From Pseudoalteromonas sp. OOF1S-7 (GTDB lineage Bacteria; Pseudomonadota; Gammaproteobacteria; Enterobacterales; Alteromonadaceae), in the NCBI RefSeq assembly GCF_022347765.1, contig NZ_JAKRFZ010000003.1, forward strand, positions 434,001-498,000: DNA of 64,000 bases. Direction: 5' to 3'. The position numbers were made by a program, and so were the translations under genes. Below are positions 16,066 to 27,112 of this stretch, piece after piece. The notes beneath the pieces are model-generated. The model was not told the origin of the DNA, searched no databases, and saw only the letters and a program-made list of their open reading frames with translations. Position 1 is the first letter of the stretch. Each line of letters starts with the position of its first letter.

Positions 16066-17136
16066 ATGCGTAAGTTTATCCATGTTGATATGGACTGTTT
16101 TTATGCCGCTGTAGAAATGCGTGATAACCCGGCGCTGGCCAATGTGCCGATTGCGATTGGGGGGAACAGTCATCGCGGCGTATTGTCAACGGCCAATTAT
16201 ATCGCGCGTCAATATGGGGTGCGCTCTGCCATGTCTAATTACAAGGCCAAGCAGCTGTGCCCTGAACTGGTGATTGTGCCTGGCCGAATGGCTGTTTACA
16301 AAGCCGTATCTATGCAGATCCGGGCCATTTTTGCCCGGTATACCGATTTAATTGAGCCTCTCTCCTTAGATGAAGCCTACTTGGATGTGACCGATTGTAC
16401 TGTGTGTCAGGGCAGTGCCACCTTAATTGCCCAGCAGATCCGCAGCGACATTTATCGTGAAACTGGCCTGACGGCCTCGGCGGGTATTGCGCCCATCAAA
16501 TTCCTGGCCAAAATTGCCAGTGATGAAAACAAACCCAACGGCCAGTATGTGATCACCCCGGATAATGTCGCCGGGTTTATCGATACGTTGCCACTGAAAA
16601 AAATCCCTGGTGTGGGTAAAGTCACGCATGAAAAGCTCCTTGCGATGGGATTGCAGTATGGCCGCGACGTAAAGTCATACAGCAGAGCTCAGATTACGGA
16701 GCGCTTTGGTAAATTTGGCGATGTACTGTGGCGGCGTTGTCAGGGCATTGATGAGCGAAAAGTAGAAACTGAACGCATTCGCAAATCGGTCGGGGTTGAA
16801 ACCACCTTTGAACAAGACATTCAAAGCGTGGATGCGCTGAAAGACATCCTGCGTCAGCGGCTGCTGCCTGAGTTGCACCGGCGGGCTGAGCCCTATCGTG
16901 GGACGCGGGCCTTCAACAAGCTAGGCGTTAAGGTCAAGTTTTATGACTTTTCGCAAACGACCAAAGAATGTCAGTTTCATGAGATTGATGAGAACGTATT
17001 GCTCACCTTATTGGAACAGGCGGTAGAGCGCTTTGGCAGTAAACCTGTCAGGCTGATAGGTATTCAGCTTGGCCTGGGCGAAGTGGCTTCCGCTCAGGCA
17101 CAGTTGGGCCTGTTTGATACCCAGGCCTTCGACTAA
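16066..17136 (+). CDS. dinB: DNA polymerase IV
   Basis: 356 residues, the usual length for this Y-family translesion polymerase. Metal-binding acidic residues are present in IHVDMDCFYAAVEMRD (start) and SLDEAYLDVT (near residue 103). The fingers/palm region, the helix-hairpin-helix (KKIPGVGKVTHEKL) and the little-finger domain follow. The C-terminal QLGLFD resembles the beta-clamp binding motif Q-L-x-L-F, two residues from family consensus position. A LexA box lies directly upstream. Confidence 0.96.
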   Translation: MRKFIHVDMDCFYAAVEMRDNPALANVPIAIGGNSHRGVLSTANYIARQYGVRSAMSNYKAKQLCPELVIVPGRMAVYKAVSMQIRAIFARYTDLIEPLSLDEAYLDVTDCTVCQGSATLIAQQIRSDIYRETGLTASAGIAPIKFLAKIASDENKPNGQYVITPDNVAGFIDTLPLKKIPGVGKVTHEKLLAMGLQYGRDVKSYSRAQITERFGKFGDVLWRRCQGIDERKVETERIRKSVGVETTFEQDIQSVDALKDILRQRLLPELHRRAEPYRGTRAFNKLGVKVKFYDFSQTTKECQFHEIDENVLLTLLEQAVERFGSKPVRLIGIQLGLGEVASAQAQLGLFDTQAFD

Positions 17137-17368
17137 AAGATAACAATGGCAATGCTCTGCGATTATACTCCGGTGTGCTAGGGTATATGCTACCCGGCAC
17201 CAACAGAGACGTTATTCAGCGGGATACGACTTGTCGTTCAGACACAGCACGAGGCTGCCACTTTTGAATATGACTGTGGTGTCGCACAGTGGGTTGTATC
17301 CGGTAACAGCGGACTGACATAAAGCGGGTATCAAGAACAATAACAGGACCACAAAGGGGGGGAACACA

Positions 17369-19060
17369 ATGCAGTCAATCATGATCGTGCTGTTTGGCAT
17401 ACTGGGTATGCTGTTTGGCTGGTTTGTCTATTCAAAGTTCATTGCCGAAAAAATATTTAAAATGGACGATAAGTTCGTGACACCGGCGCATGAGTTGAAC
17501 GACGGGATAGACTATGTACCGACTAATAAAGTGGTGCTCTGGGGCCATCACTTTACCTCTGTCGCTGGGGCAGCCCCAATTGTTGGCCCGGCGATTGCCG
17601 TCTATTGGGGCTGGGTACCAGCCGTTTTGTGGGTGGTGTTTGGTACCATCTTTTTTGCCGGGGTCCATGATATGGGCGCGCTGTGGGCCAGTGCCCGGCA
17701 CAAGGGCAAGTCCATGGGGGCTTTGTCTGAAACGGTGATTGGCAAGCGTACCCGTTCATTGTTTATGATTGTGGTCTTTTTGGTATTGCTGATGGTGAAT
17801 GCTGTATTTGGAGTGGTTATTGCCAACTCCTTTGTGGCTAACCCCAGTGCCGTGTTTCCAGCATGGGCTGCGATTTTGGTGGCGCTGGTGATTGGTCAGT
17901 TACTGAAACGTCAGGTACCGCTGGTGCCTCTGTGTGTCATTGGGGTGGCTATTCTTTACGCCAGTATTTATGTGGGGTCGGGTATGCCACTGGCACTGCC
18001 CAGCGAATTGTTCGGCCTGGCCGATAAAGCCAATTGGATCATTATTCTGTTTATTTACGCAGCGGTAGCGTCCTTATTGCCTGTCTGGATGTTGTTACAG
18101 CCGCGGGACTTCATTAACGGCATGCAGCTACTGGTAGGTTTGGTACTTCTCTATGGCGCGGTATTTGTGGTCATGCCGGACATTACGGCACCGGCCTTTA
18201 ATACTCAGACTGCGGTGGATACACCAAGTATCATTCCTTTGTTATTTGTGACTATTGCCTGTGGGGCTGTTTCCGGGTTCCACGGGATCGTATCATCTGG
18301 TACCAGCTCCAAACAGCTCGACAAAGAAACGGATGGTCGTTTTGTCGGTTACCTGGGGGCGGTAGGTGAAGGCTCTCTGGCATTGATCACTCTGGTGGCA
18401 GTAAGTGGTGTGATGTTGGCGGTTTCGCCTGAAGAGTGGCATGAAATTTACAGCCATCTCGGAGCGGGCAGCGTTGGCGCCTTTATCCAGGGGGGCGCTA
18501 ATTTGATCAGCAATGGCTGGGGGCTGTCGGTGGAGATAGCATCCACTTTGCTGGCAGTGATGGTGGTATTGTTTGCCGGTACCACGATGGATTCTGGTGT
18601 GCGCCTGCAGCGTTACATCATTCAGGAGTGGGGTGAAATTTATCAGCTCAATGCGCTGAAAAATGGAGTGCTTGCCACATTGGTTGCGGTGGGGTGTTGT
18701 TTACTGTTGGCATTTGGTGCCGGTGGTGCGTCGGGCAGCGGCGGTATGATCATCTGGCCTTTGTTTGGCTCGACCAACCAAATCCTGGCCAGCCTGACCT
18801 TGTTGGTGATCTCTGTGTATCTGATTAAGCTGGGTCGCCCTGCTAAATTTACGCTGATCCCCATGACTTTTGTGATCCTGATGGCCTTTTTTGCCGGCGT
18901 GATCAAGTTGGGTGAGTACTATGAGCAGGGAAACTGGTTGCTGGTGGGGCTGGACATTGTGGTTTTAGTGGTCAGTGTTTTGGTGATGCTTGAAGCCTGG
19001 TCTGTGGTCAGCAAGTTGAAACTGCAAAAAGGCAGCAGCGCAACATCTCAGTCAGATTAA
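17369..19060 (+). CDS. cstA: Carbon starvation protein CstA family transporter
   Basis: 563 residues, about 15 membrane helices by hydrophobicity. Conserved stretches include HHFTSVAGAAPIVGPAIAV and GVHDMGALWASARHKGKSMG near the N-terminus, plus ARG-poor later helices. This is the shorter CstA form (about 560 residues) without the long C-terminal part of E. coli CstA. Members import peptides or pyruvate; which applies here cannot be told. It stands alone; no CRP box was found in the 230 bases upstream. Confidence 0.88.
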   Translation: MQSIMIVLFGILGMLFGWFVYSKFIAEKIFKMDDKFVTPAHELNDGIDYVPTNKVVLWGHHFTSVAGAAPIVGPAIAVYWGWVPAVLWVVFGTIFFAGVHDMGALWASARHKGKSMGALSETVIGKRTRSLFMIVVFLVLLMVNAVFGVVIANSFVANPSAVFPAWAAILVALVIGQLLKRQVPLVPLCVIGVAILYASIYVGSGMPLALPSELFGLADKANWIIILFIYAAVASLLPVWMLLQPRDFINGMQLLVGLVLLYGAVFVVMPDITAPAFNTQTAVDTPSIIPLLFVTIACGAVSGFHGIVSSGTSSKQLDKETDGRFVGYLGAVGEGSLALITLVAVSGVMLAVSPEEWHEIYSHLGAGSVGAFIQGGANLISNGWGLSVEIASTLLAVMVVLFAGTTMDSGVRLQRYIIQEWGEIYQLNALKNGVLATLVAVGCCLLLAFGAGGASGSGGMIIWPLFGSTNQILASLTLLVISVYLIKLGRPAKFTLIPMTFVILMAFFAGVIKLGEYYEQGNWLLVGLDIVVLVVSVLVMLEAWSVVSKLKLQKGSSATSQSD

Positions 19061-19211
19061 TATCCGTATTGGATTAATCACTGTGTGCGTGGCAGCCTGT
19101 AGGTGCTATCACGCACTTATCTGAGTCCCGGCAATTGCCGCGTCGGGCTTGGTTCTTGTTGGCAAATAACCGATAATCAATCCTGCATTTTAATAACCAA
19201 GGGCTGATTAT

Positions 19212-20753
19212 ATGTCTTTTCCTCTCGCTCTGCCGGTCAGTGACTGGCAGGTTCAGGACGCCGATGCGGTTATCGTCGTCACTTCCGATGTCTCAGATCT
19301 TGCTATTGCAGCACTAAACAGTGCGGCGGCTCCTTACCTGGCGGTTGACGCACGGTTGCGCACTAAGGCCAGCGTATTGTTGGCAGAAGGGGTACCGGGT
19401 AAGCGCCTGATTGTGTCCCCAACAGGTCCGCTTAACCGTGATTATGATGATGTTCGGCGCTTTTTTGAAGCCGGCAAAGCTGCAGTCCTGGAAGCCAAAG
19501 CTGCCGGTGCCGTAAAGCCGGTATTAATGGTGGCAGGTGTACCTGGTGATGCGCGTTATCAACATGCCCTGGAAGTGGCTTATCTGGGAGCATGTCAGGC
19601 ACTGTGGCAGCCTTTAGAGGCCCGTGAATACCGCGGACCGGCAATTGAGCCGATTGAATCCATTGCGCTGCTGGGTGCCAGTGATGAGCAGTGCCGTGAG
19701 CTGAACGCCATTGCTGCCGGTCAGTACGCAGCCAGGGATCTGTGTGGTACGGAACCTGAGCGTATGGCGCCCCCTAAGTTCGCGGATTACTGCGTTGAGT
19801 TATTTGAGGACACAAGTGTCAGTGTTGAAGTGGTGGCAGATCCGGCGACTATAAACCAAGACTATCCCATGCTGGGCACCGTTGCGCGCGCCTCTTATGC
19901 GGTAGAGCGTCATCACCCGCGTGTTGTAAAATTGGTCTACACTCCTGAAGGTGATATTGAGCGCACCCTGATGTTTGTGGGTAAAGGCCTGGTATATGAC
20001 ACCGGTGGTGCGGACCTGAAAGTGGGTGGATTTATGGCGGGGATGAGCCGCGATAAAGGGGGCGCAGCCTCTGTTGCTGGCTTTATGAAGTCCGTGGCTG
20101 ATTTTAAGCCAAAAGGGGTTAAAGTGATTGCATATCTGGCCGTGGTACGTAATTCGATTGGCTCTGACTGCTTTGTGCCGGATGAGATCATCACCACGCG
20201 TGAAGGCGTGAAAGTGCGTATTGGCAACACAGATGCGGAAGGACGTCTGGCAATGGGCGATCTGCTCAGCGAGCTCAAAGACATGGCAACTCAGGAAGTG
20301 AATCCAGAGTTGTTTACTGTGGCTACGCTGACCGGTCATGCTGCTCGTGCAATGGGTCCGTACAGTGCCTATGTTGAAAATGGCCCGGCACGTGCTCAGC
20401 AAGTGTCTCGTCAGCTGGCTGACATTGGAGACCTGTGGGCAGATTGTGCTGAGGTATCACGCAGTCGTCGCGAAGATTACGATTTTGTTCGGCCACGTAC
20501 TCTGGCGGACGATGTCTTGTCGAGTAACAATGCGCCGTCGGCAGTGACCGCTCGTGGTCACCAGTTCCCAATGGCCTTTCTGGCTATCGTTGGCGGGCTG
20601 GATAAACATGGCTGTGAGTCTGACTTACCGCTGCCTTATGTTCACATGGATATTGCGGGTAGCGGCGTGGAAGGGGGCGACTGGCAGCATGGCAAGCCCA
20701 CAGCGGCAACTGTGAGTAGTCTGTTCGCACGCTACTGCCGTGCTAAACTTTAA
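19212..20753 (+). CDS. M17 family leucyl aminopeptidase
   Basis: 513 residues. The catalytic C-terminal half carries the metal ligands of the family: [30 protein letters not shown] (residues about 257-286; long motif given by key residues K, D, D) and NTDAEGRL with the conserved D and E. Members cleave N-terminal residues from peptides with two metal ions. The N-terminal half is divergent from PepA. The 3' end overlaps the convergent chemoreceptor gene by 11 bases. Confidence 0.9.
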   Translation: MSFPLALPVSDWQVQDADAVIVVTSDVSDLAIAALNSAAAPYLAVDARLRTKASVLLAEGVPGKRLIVSPTGPLNRDYDDVRRFFEAGKAAVLEAKAAGAVKPVLMVAGVPGDARYQHALEVAYLGACQALWQPLEAREYRGPAIEPIESIALLGASDEQCRELNAIAAGQYAARDLCGTEPERMAPPKFADYCVELFEDTSVSVEVVADPATINQDYPMLGTVARASYAVERHHPRVVKLVYTPEGDIERTLMFVGKGLVYDTGGADLKVGGFMAGMSRDKGGAASVAGFMKSVADFKPKGVKVIAYLAVVRNSIGSDCFVPDEIITTREGVKVRIGNTDAEGRLAMGDLLSELKDMATQEVNPELFTVATLTGHAARAMGPYSAYVENGPARAQQVSRQLADIGDLWADCAEVSRSRREDYDFVRPRTLADDVLSSNNAPSAVTARGHQFPMAFLAIVGGLDKHGCESDLPLPYVHMDIAGSGVEGGDWQHGKPTAATVSSLFARYCRAKL

Positions 20754-22377
20754 AACTTTCCACAATCAGGGCAAGCTGATGGCTTGCCTGTTTGAGCTCC
20801 TTGCTGGCCTCTGACAAAGTCTGTGTGGTGTCGAGTGAATGATGTGTCGCGTCCGACAGGTCGCTAATACGTACATTCACATCGGCTGCTGCACTGCTTT
20901 GCTCATCAGTCGCTCTGGCGATCAGACCATTCATTTCCAGAATGACCGTGATTAGGCGCTCAATTTCATTGAGTGCCTGTTCAGCCTTATGTACTTGACT
21001 TACTGTACTGGATGACAGGCGCTGGCTGTTCTGGACTGCTTCCACTGCGGCCTGAGCACCTTTTTGTAGTTTCTCAATCATCGACTGGATCTCATCAGTA
21101 CTTTGTCCGGTTCGACTCGCCAGGGTACGTACTTCGTCGGCAACGACCGCAAATCCACGGCCTTGCTCTCCGGCTCGTGCTGCTTCTATGGCTGCATTTA
21201 GTGCGAGCAGGTTGGTCTGCTCTGAGATACCCCGGATCACGTCCAGCACTGAGCCAATATGCTGGCTTTCCTCTGCCAGTGCCTGGGTCACTACGCTGAC
21301 TTCTTCAATGGTGTCTGAAAGTGTGCCTATCGCGCTGATGGTCGTATTGATTGTCGTTTTACCTGTTTCACTGGTGCGCATTGCATCTCCTGCAGCCTGT
21401 TCAGCTGCCTCAGCATGCTGGCTGATCTCTTTGATCTGGGCACTCATCTGTTCAACGGCCGTTGCGACCTGGCGACTGCTATCATTCTGGCGCTCAATGT
21501 ATTCCAGATTCACCTCACCGGTGTTATCAACCCGATCAGCCAGAGCTTCAACTTCTGCTGCATTACCAGCAACGGCCGTAATTGAGCGGCGCATTTTAGT
21601 TGTGTAGGCATTGAAGCAGCGAGACAGGCGCGAGATCTCATCCCGGCCATGCTCATCAAGTTGTTGCGTCAGATCGCCTTCTCCCTGTGAAATATCTTGC
21701 ATCATATCCGCGGCTGCCCGCATTGGCTGCAGCACACTATTACTGATCACAAAACTCAGTGCTATCAGCACGATCAGCAGTACAATAATATTCAACAGCA
21801 TCTGGTTGCGCAGCTGTGCAAACTGCACGTCGATATTGTCAAGATACACACCGGAACCGATTATCCATTGCCAGGGGGCAAACCCTTTGACATAAGAAAT
21901 TTTGTCGACCGGTGCGGACTTGCCGGGTTTGGGCCATTTATAAGGCACAAAGCCATCACCCTGTGCATTGACAATGGTCACCATTTCCAGAAACAGCGCG
22001 ACACCGTCCGGGTCTTTGCTGTTACGGAGTGATTGACCATTGAGCTGAGGTTTAAACGGGTGCATCACCATACGAGGGTAATGATCATTGACCCAAAAAT
22101 AATTATTTTCATCGTACCTGAGGTCTTTCAGTGCATTCAGAGCCGCGCTTTTTGCCTGGGCTTCGCTGAGTGCGCCACTGAGCTGTGACTGATGAAAGTG
22201 GGCGACCAGACTATGGGCGGTTTCTACCAGGTTTTTGGTTTTTTCGTATTGCTGTTCACTCAGCGCCTGATATTGCTGTTGCAAATTCATGACGCCCAGC
22301 GCGCTCAGGCCTAGCACGACGACGCCCACCAGCATAGCAAGGCGGCCAAAAATGGTGAACTGTCTTAAAAATGCCAT
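20743..22377 (-). CDS. Methyl-accepting chemotaxis protein with single Cache domain
   Basis: 544 residues from ATG at 22377, which has AGAAGGAG upstream; the GTG at 22401 is less likely. A helix at about 8-28, a periplasmic Cache-type domain to about 185 ([22 protein letters not shown], typical of sCache_2), a second helix near 190-210, a HAMP domain, and the signalling domain with the hairpin [20 protein letters not shown] near residue 370-390. It signals to CheA/CheW. The chemoeffector is unknown; sCache_2 domains often bind small organic acids. Confidence 0.93.
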   Translation of the reverse strand: MAFLRQFTIFGRLAMLVGVVVLGLSALGVMNLQQQYQALSEQQYEKTKNLVETAHSLVAHFHQSQLSGALSEAQAKSAALNALKDLRYDENNYFWVNDHYPRMVMHPFKPQLNGQSLRNSKDPDGVALFLEMVTIVNAQGDGFVPYKWPKPGKSAPVDKISYVKGFAPWQWIIGSGVYLDNIDVQFAQLRNQMLLNIIVLLIVLIALSFVISNSVLQPMRAAADMMQDISQGEGDLTQQLDEHGRDEISRLSRCFNAYTTKMRRSITAVAGNAAEVEALADRVDNTGEVNLEYIERQNDSSRQVATAVEQMSAQIKEISQHAEAAEQAAGDAMRTSETGKTTINTTISAIGTLSDTIEEVSVVTQALAEESQHIGSVLDVIRGISEQTNLLALNAAIEAARAGEQGRGFAVVADEVRTLASRTGQSTDEIQSMIEKLQKGAQAAVEAVQNSQRLSSSTVSQVHKAEQALNEIERLITVILEMNGLIARATDEQSSAAADVNVRISDLSDATHHSLDTTQTLSEASKELKQASHQLALIVESFKV

Positions 22378-22557
22378 AGCAAAGGCTCCTTCTAAAGGCA
22401 CTAGTTCGTGCGCAGCGGGCTATGATTGCGTAGTTTGCAATAAAACAAAATGTGAAAATTGTTCTAAATCAAATGAGTAATATATTTATTGAGGAATGAG
22501 TATGGCAATTAGCTATTTGTCGAATAGTGAAAGGTTATGTTAGGGCGTATAGATGAA

Positions 22558-22577
22558 GCGGACCGGTGATGGTCCGC
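22558..22577 (-). terminator. Hairpin behind the S9 peptidase gene
   Basis: GCGGACC and GGTCCGC form a seven-pair stem nine bases after the stop of the minus-strand peptidase gene. The following bases are only moderately T-rich on that strand (TTCATCTAT). Confidence 0.45.
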
Positions 22578-22586
22578 ACATGTGTA

Positions 22587-24812
22587 CTATTTCACGTCAA
22601 AGTGACGATTAAAGAAGTTGGTGATAGTCTGATGCAAGTGGGTCTGCACTTTTTTACCACGCAGACTGTGTTTAGAGCCCGGGTAAGTCATCATTTCAAA
22701 TGGTTTGGCCTCATCCTGCAGTTGTTTGAATAGTTTAGTTGCGTGGGTAAACAACACGTTGTCATCCGCCATACCGTGATAGATCATCAGCGGGCCTTTT
22801 AACCCATCTGTATAGGGGAACACAGCGCTTTGCTCGTAGCCTTTCGCATTGGTTTGCGGATGTCCCAGATATCGCTCTGTGTAGTGTGTATCGTACAGCG
22901 CCCAGTCAGTCACCGGCGCACCCGAGACACCGGCCGAGAAATAATCCCCTGCCTTGAACATGGTCATCAGTGCCATATAACCGCCGTAGCTGTGGCCGTA
23001 AATTCCTATACGTGACGGATCGACATAGTCCAGGGTACGTAAAAACTCCACGCCGCGGATCTGATCGGCGACTTCCACTTCACCTAAATGTTTATAAATG
23101 GGATCTTCAAAGCGTTTGCCCCGGTTGTATGAACCACGGTTGTCCAGCTGGAAGACGATGTAACCCTGTTGCACCATGTACTGGAAATAGAGGTTTTTGC
23201 TGCGCCAGCTATTGGTGACGCGCTGGGCATGCGGGCCGCCATAGACATTGACAATCACTGGATATTGTTTGCCTTTTTCCAGTTGCTTTGGCTTAAACAG
23301 GCGGTAATGCATCCGCTGGCCGTCTGACGCTTTAAGCGTGCCATATTCAGGCGTCGATAAGTCGTCTAAGAACGGCGTCAGCGGATGTTGCTCGTCCAGT
23401 TTATTTTGCTCCAGCCAGGTGATGAACTCGCCGTTGGCTTTACGCAGTGATACTGAAGTGGGTTGATTCACAGCAGATTTGCTGTCGATAAAAGTGCGAT
23501 TGTCTTCGGCCATCACCACTTTGTGATAGGCACCGGCTTCTGTGATCCGCTTAATATTGTCCTTTTTGAACAGCGGGACAGCATACAGATGGCTTTCCAG
23601 CGGAGTGTCTTTACGACCTGAGAAATATACCAGGCCTTTTTTCTCATCCACGCCCTGCAGTTTTTCGACAATCCAATCGCCCTGAGTCAGCTGACGAACC
23701 AGCTGGCCACTGGTGCGATATAAATACAGGTGCTTATAGCCATCACGCTCCGATGCCCAGATGAAGTGCTTTTTGTCTTTTAAAAAGTGCAGATCAAAAT
23801 GCAGGTTGATCCAGGTGTCACTGGTTTCCGTCAGGGCCACGCGTTGTTGTTTGCTTTTGGCGTTGTAAAATCTTAATTCCAGCTTTTGCTGAGCGCGGTT
23901 TTGCCACTGATATGACAAGGTGGTGTCGTCTTCCAGCCAGTTCGCACGGGCAATGTAGATGTCTTTCTCTTTGCCCAGATCAATCCAGTCTACTTTCTGG
24001 TCATGCAAAGTGACAACACCCAGATCGATCCTGACATTATCCGTGCCGGTAAACGGGTAGCGCTGGTTAAACAGCTTTACCTCGTCGGCGTAGATCTCGT
24101 TGCGAATGGCTTCCTGTACCGGGCTTTCGTCGATGCGGGTAAAAGCGATTTTGCTCTCATCGCCGGCCCACCAGTAGCCGGTCATACGACTCATTTCTTC
24201 CTGAGCAACGAATTCGGCCATGCCGTTTTTAATTACGCCGCCGCCATCTTTACTCAGGCGGATCTCTTTGCCGGTCGCAAGCTCCAGGGCATACAAGTCT
24301 TGCTCGCGGATAAAGGATACATAGTTGCCTTTCGGTGAAAAGCGCGCATCGGTTTCAAAGGCTTCGGTGTCGGTGAGTTTGCGATTTTTTCCTGAGCTCA
24401 GCTCGTAATAATAGAGGTCGCCATTGAGCGGGAAGAGCAGCGCCTTGCCATCTTTTGACCACTTGTATTCGAGGATCCCGCGGCCAAAAATGCGTTGTCT
24501 TTCGCGGCGCGCTTTTTCTTCGTCTGACAGGGTTTCAGGGCCTGAGAACAGCGCTTGTGAGTCAACCAGCAGGCGATTGGTGTCGGCCTTAATATTGTAT
24601 TCCCACAAGTCGTAGCGATTGTAGTCATCTACTTTGCCCTGCAGGTAAGTTACCCGGGTACCGTCGGGTGAGAACTTGAGTTTTACCGGGGCCTTGCCAG
24701 CCAAAGAGGGGTCATCGAAGATACGTTCCAGCGTTAGAGGCTGGGCCATGGTCAACTGGCTGGTGGCCAGCAAACCAGTGGCAAGCGCGGCGTAAGATAG
24801 CAGATTGCGCAC
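22587..24812 (-). CDS. Dipeptidyl peptidase IV-like S9 family serine peptidase
   Basis: 741 residues with a signal peptide (MRNLLSYAALATGLLATSQLTMA). The N-terminal beta-propeller of the DPP-IV type spans about 30-500 and includes the EE-containing helix region AEFVAQEEMSRMTGYWW, whose glutamates bind the substrate N-terminus in DPP IV. The catalytic alpha/beta-hydrolase domain shows the nucleophile in GHSYGGYM (near 608), Asp in MADDNVLF and His in SKHSLRG. It probably removes N-terminal dipeptides in the periplasm, serving peptide nutrition. Confidence 0.93.
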   Translation of the reverse strand: MRNLLSYAALATGLLATSQLTMAQPLTLERIFDDPSLAGKAPVKLKFSPDGTRVTYLQGKVDDYNRYDLWEYNIKADTNRLLVDSQALFSGPETLSDEEKARRERQRIFGRGILEYKWSKDGKALLFPLNGDLYYYELSSGKNRKLTDTEAFETDARFSPKGNYVSFIREQDLYALELATGKEIRLSKDGGGVIKNGMAEFVAQEEMSRMTGYWWAGDESKIAFTRIDESPVQEAIRNEIYADEVKLFNQRYPFTGTDNVRIDLGVVTLHDQKVDWIDLGKEKDIYIARANWLEDDTTLSYQWQNRAQQKLELRFYNAKSKQQRVALTETSDTWINLHFDLHFLKDKKHFIWASERDGYKHLYLYRTSGQLVRQLTQGDWIVEKLQGVDEKKGLVYFSGRKDTPLESHLYAVPLFKKDNIKRITEAGAYHKVVMAEDNRTFIDSKSAVNQPTSVSLRKANGEFITWLEQNKLDEQHPLTPFLDDLSTPEYGTLKASDGQRMHYRLFKPKQLEKGKQYPVIVNVYGGPHAQRVTNSWRSKNLYFQYMVQQGYIVFQLDNRGSYNRGKRFEDPIYKHLGEVEVADQIRGVEFLRTLDYVDPSRIGIYGHSYGGYMALMTMFKAGDYFSAGVSGAPVTDWALYDTHYTERYLGHPQTNAKGYEQSAVFPYTDGLKGPLMIYHGMADDNVLFTHATKLFKQLQDEAKPFEMMTYPGSKHSLRGKKVQTHLHQTITNFFNRHFDVK

Positions 24813-24992
24813 AGAGTCACCTTTTTAATTGTATTGTGTTGGTATGAGTGCCCCGATGGTAAAGGCTGTCAATCGTGATGGCAATAAAATCAGACAGACG
24901 TAATGCAATGCAAAAACCTGTCAACATGCGGTCGCTTTTGTACGTTAAGTTGGTTACAGTGAGGCCACCAAAATTGGACTGGAAAAGAGACG

Positions 24993-25391
24993 ATGAGCAC
25001 ATTTCAACTGGCGCCAGAGTTGGCGCGTGATTGTATTGAACTGGCCGACTGGCCATTGTGTAAGCTGTTGTTAATGAACGACAGTCAGTATCCTTGGTTT
25101 GTGCTGGTGCCACGTGTGGCTGGCCTGCGTGAGATCATTGATCTCAGTGCGCAGCAGCAGCAAGTGTTTTGGCAGGAATCTGCCAAATTAAGCCACCTAA
25201 TCAAAGCGGTGTTTAATCCGCATAAATTGAACGTAGCGGCTCTGGGGAATATGGTACCTCAGTTGCACGTCCATCATATTGCTCGCTTTGAGCACGATGC
25301 AGCCTGGCCAAAGCCCGTTTGGGGTGTGTTACCGACCGTGCCATACAGTGAACAGCAAGTTGCCGAAATAAAACAGGCGCTGGAGTGTTAG
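24993..25391 (+). CDS. HIT domain protein
   Basis: 132 residues with a histidine triad region VPQLHVHHIARF near residues 87-98 and the family ending KPVWG. This is the proteobacterial subgroup in which the third His of the triad directly follows the second. Family members hydrolyse or transfer nucleotidyl groups (for example Ap4A); the substrate here is unknown. It is transcribed divergently from the S9 peptidase gene. Confidence 0.88.
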   Translation: MSTFQLAPELARDCIELADWPLCKLLLMNDSQYPWFVLVPRVAGLREIIDLSAQQQQVFWQESAKLSHLIKAVFNPHKLNVAALGNMVPQLHVHHIARFEHDAAWPKPVWGVLPTVPYSEQQVAEIKQALEC

Positions 25392-25405
25392 CGCCTGTTT
25401 GTCTG
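25370..25405 (+). terminator. Bidirectional terminator between HIT and DPP III-like genes
   Basis: AACAGGCGCT pairs with AGCGCCTGTT (25372-25381 with 25390-25399). T-rich bases follow on the plus strand, and the A-rich bases before it give a T-run on the minus strand. The stem contains the stop codon of the HIT gene. Confidence 0.75.
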
Positions 25406-25423
25406 CTTTTGTGTATTGGGCCG

Positions 25424-27112
25424 TTATAAGCCCAGTACCGCTTTACCTTGCTTAAAGGTCACATCAACCGGAATATTGGCGGCAGCCAGCTTGTCCAGAT
25501 CGGCCTGGAGTTCTGCTTTAATGTCGCCGTGGGTTGCCAGCAACTGATCCACTTTTTGATAGTCGCCATCGCCTTGCAACGTCAGGATCAGGTTAGACAG
25601 TTTTTCCATCGCTGCACCCATTTTGGCCATGTCTACCGCATAAAGGCCGTCAGCATTCTTTGAAAATGCACCTTCTTGCTTGAAGAAATTGAAGCGGATC
25701 ATATTGGCTTTACCATGAGCACTGGATGCGCCAAAACGTACCGAGCGGAAAATCCCGGCCATAAAGGTCACGTAGTAGTCTTCCAGTGTACCCTCTGTAA
25801 TTTCGCCTTTATTCAGCAGTTGCTCAACCATGTACAGGCCCAGGATATCGGCTTTGCCCTCTTCCAGTGCGCTGGCATGTTCTTGCAGTGACTGACGCAC
25901 TGTACCTTTACCTGTGATGGTGTTTTTAATCCCCAGGCCATGCGCCACTTCATGGAACATAGTGTTGGCAAAAAAAGCGTCAAAGGTAATGTGCTTACGC
26001 TGCTCAGGGACGATCAGCTGCTCGGCAATCGGCACCAGGATCTTATCAAATTTCGCCTGCATAGCATTTTTCAGTTGCAGACGACGCGTGCCTTTTTGTA
26101 ACTGAACGGCTTCATCGTTTGGCAGGTTGATGGCGATGGTTTTACTGCCCGCATTGGAGTGGCCGGCATAGTAAATTACATCGTATGCATTGAGATCTGC
26201 ATCAGAACCAGGTACTTCCTGTTTGTATTTTGCATCTACAGGTAACCCTTGTTGTAGCTCGGGCAGGAAAGCGGCAAATTTGGCCAGGCGCTCACTCCAG
26301 GCCATGTCTTTGACCAGTACATAAGATTCGAATGCTGTGCGGTAGCCAAAAAGTTGATCCTCATAGGTCTCGATTGGACCTATTACCACATCAATGGGGT
26401 TGTTCTTCATGTCCATCCAGGCAAAGTCAGAGGCCTGGTAGCTGTTATTAACCAGTGCGTCTGCACGCAGGTTTAAGTATTTAGAAAACTGCTTGTCCAC
26501 GGCCAGCTTACTGGCATCACGCAGCAGTTGCGCTGCGGTGGTCAGTTCCGTTTGATAGGCCTCAGAGTAGGGCACACTGTACAGCTGACCCTGTGCGTCT
26601 CGTTTGATCAAGGAATACAACCCCGCCTTGTCTTTTACATCGGCCTGATTAAGCTCGGCTTTACTGATGTCGCCTGGGTAGAATTCGGCGCCTGGCGCTT
26701 TGGTTGTAAAACCGCTCAGGAACACTTTGTCGCCATTGAGGCGATCCCATGGTCCGTAGTTAATATCAGCAAACTGACGCACTTTGGGGTCCTGAATATT
26801 GGCCAGGAATTCGGTTTTGTTCATGCCAAAGGACTGTTTCCAGAACAGGTCATCCATTATTTTTGAGGCATCAATCAACAGACCCAGCATTTTTTTCTGG
26901 TTGTCATTGAGGTGTGACAAGTCGCTGCTCAGGGTGACCTGGGTATAAATATCCAGTCGCTCAGGAGACAAGTCTTGTAGCTGATAACCTTCGCTTGCTT
27001 TGTGTGGTTGTGCCTGAGGTTCAGAGTTTGTCTGTTGTGGTTCAGAGCAGGCGCTCAGCATTACGCCACAGGCCAGCATCACGGCTGTTGATAAGATTGC
27101 ACGTTTCATCAT
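25424..27112 (-). CDS. DPP III-like (M49 type) zinc peptidase lipoprotein
   Basis: 562 residues with a lipoprotein signal (lipobox LSAC near residue 22). The zinc site is MFHEVAHGLGIKN near residue 390 and EEGKADILGLY about 30 residues later, matching the M49 arrangement of HExx(x)H followed by EExxAD. Classical M49 enzymes have a six-residue HExxGH; here it is the five-residue HEVAH, seen in some bacterial members. It probably cleaves dipeptides from peptides at the cell envelope, which would fit the S9 peptidase nearby. Confidence 0.85.
   Translation of the reverse strand: MMKRAILSTAVMLACGVMLSACSEPQQTNSEPQAQPHKASEGYQLQDLSPERLDIYTQVTLSSDLSHLNDNQKKMLGLLIDASKIMDDLFWKQSFGMNKTEFLANIQDPKVRQFADINYGPWDRLNGDKVFLSGFTTKAPGAEFYPGDISKAELNQADVKDKAGLYSLIKRDAQGQLYSVPYSEAYQTELTTAAQLLRDASKLAVDKQFSKYLNLRADALVNNSYQASDFAWMDMKNNPIDVVIGPIETYEDQLFGYRTAFESYVLVKDMAWSERLAKFAAFLPELQQGLPVDAKYKQEVPGSDADLNAYDVIYYAGHSNAGSKTIAINLPNDEAVQLQKGTRRLQLKNAMQAKFDKILVPIAEQLIVPEQRKHITFDAFFANTMFHEVAHGLGIKNTITGKGTVRQSLQEHASALEEGKADILGLYMVEQLLNKGEITEGTLEDYYVTFMAGIFRSVRFGASSAHGKANMIRFNFFKQEGAFSKNADGLYAVDMAKMGAAMEKLSNLILTLQGDGDYQKVDQLLATHGDIKAELQADLDKLAAANIPVDVTFKQGKAVLGL

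Noticed and set aside
19800..20402. A 200-codon minus-strand frame inside the M17 peptidase gene
   Set aside because: Covers the conserved catalytic region of the peptidase in antisense; no own features.
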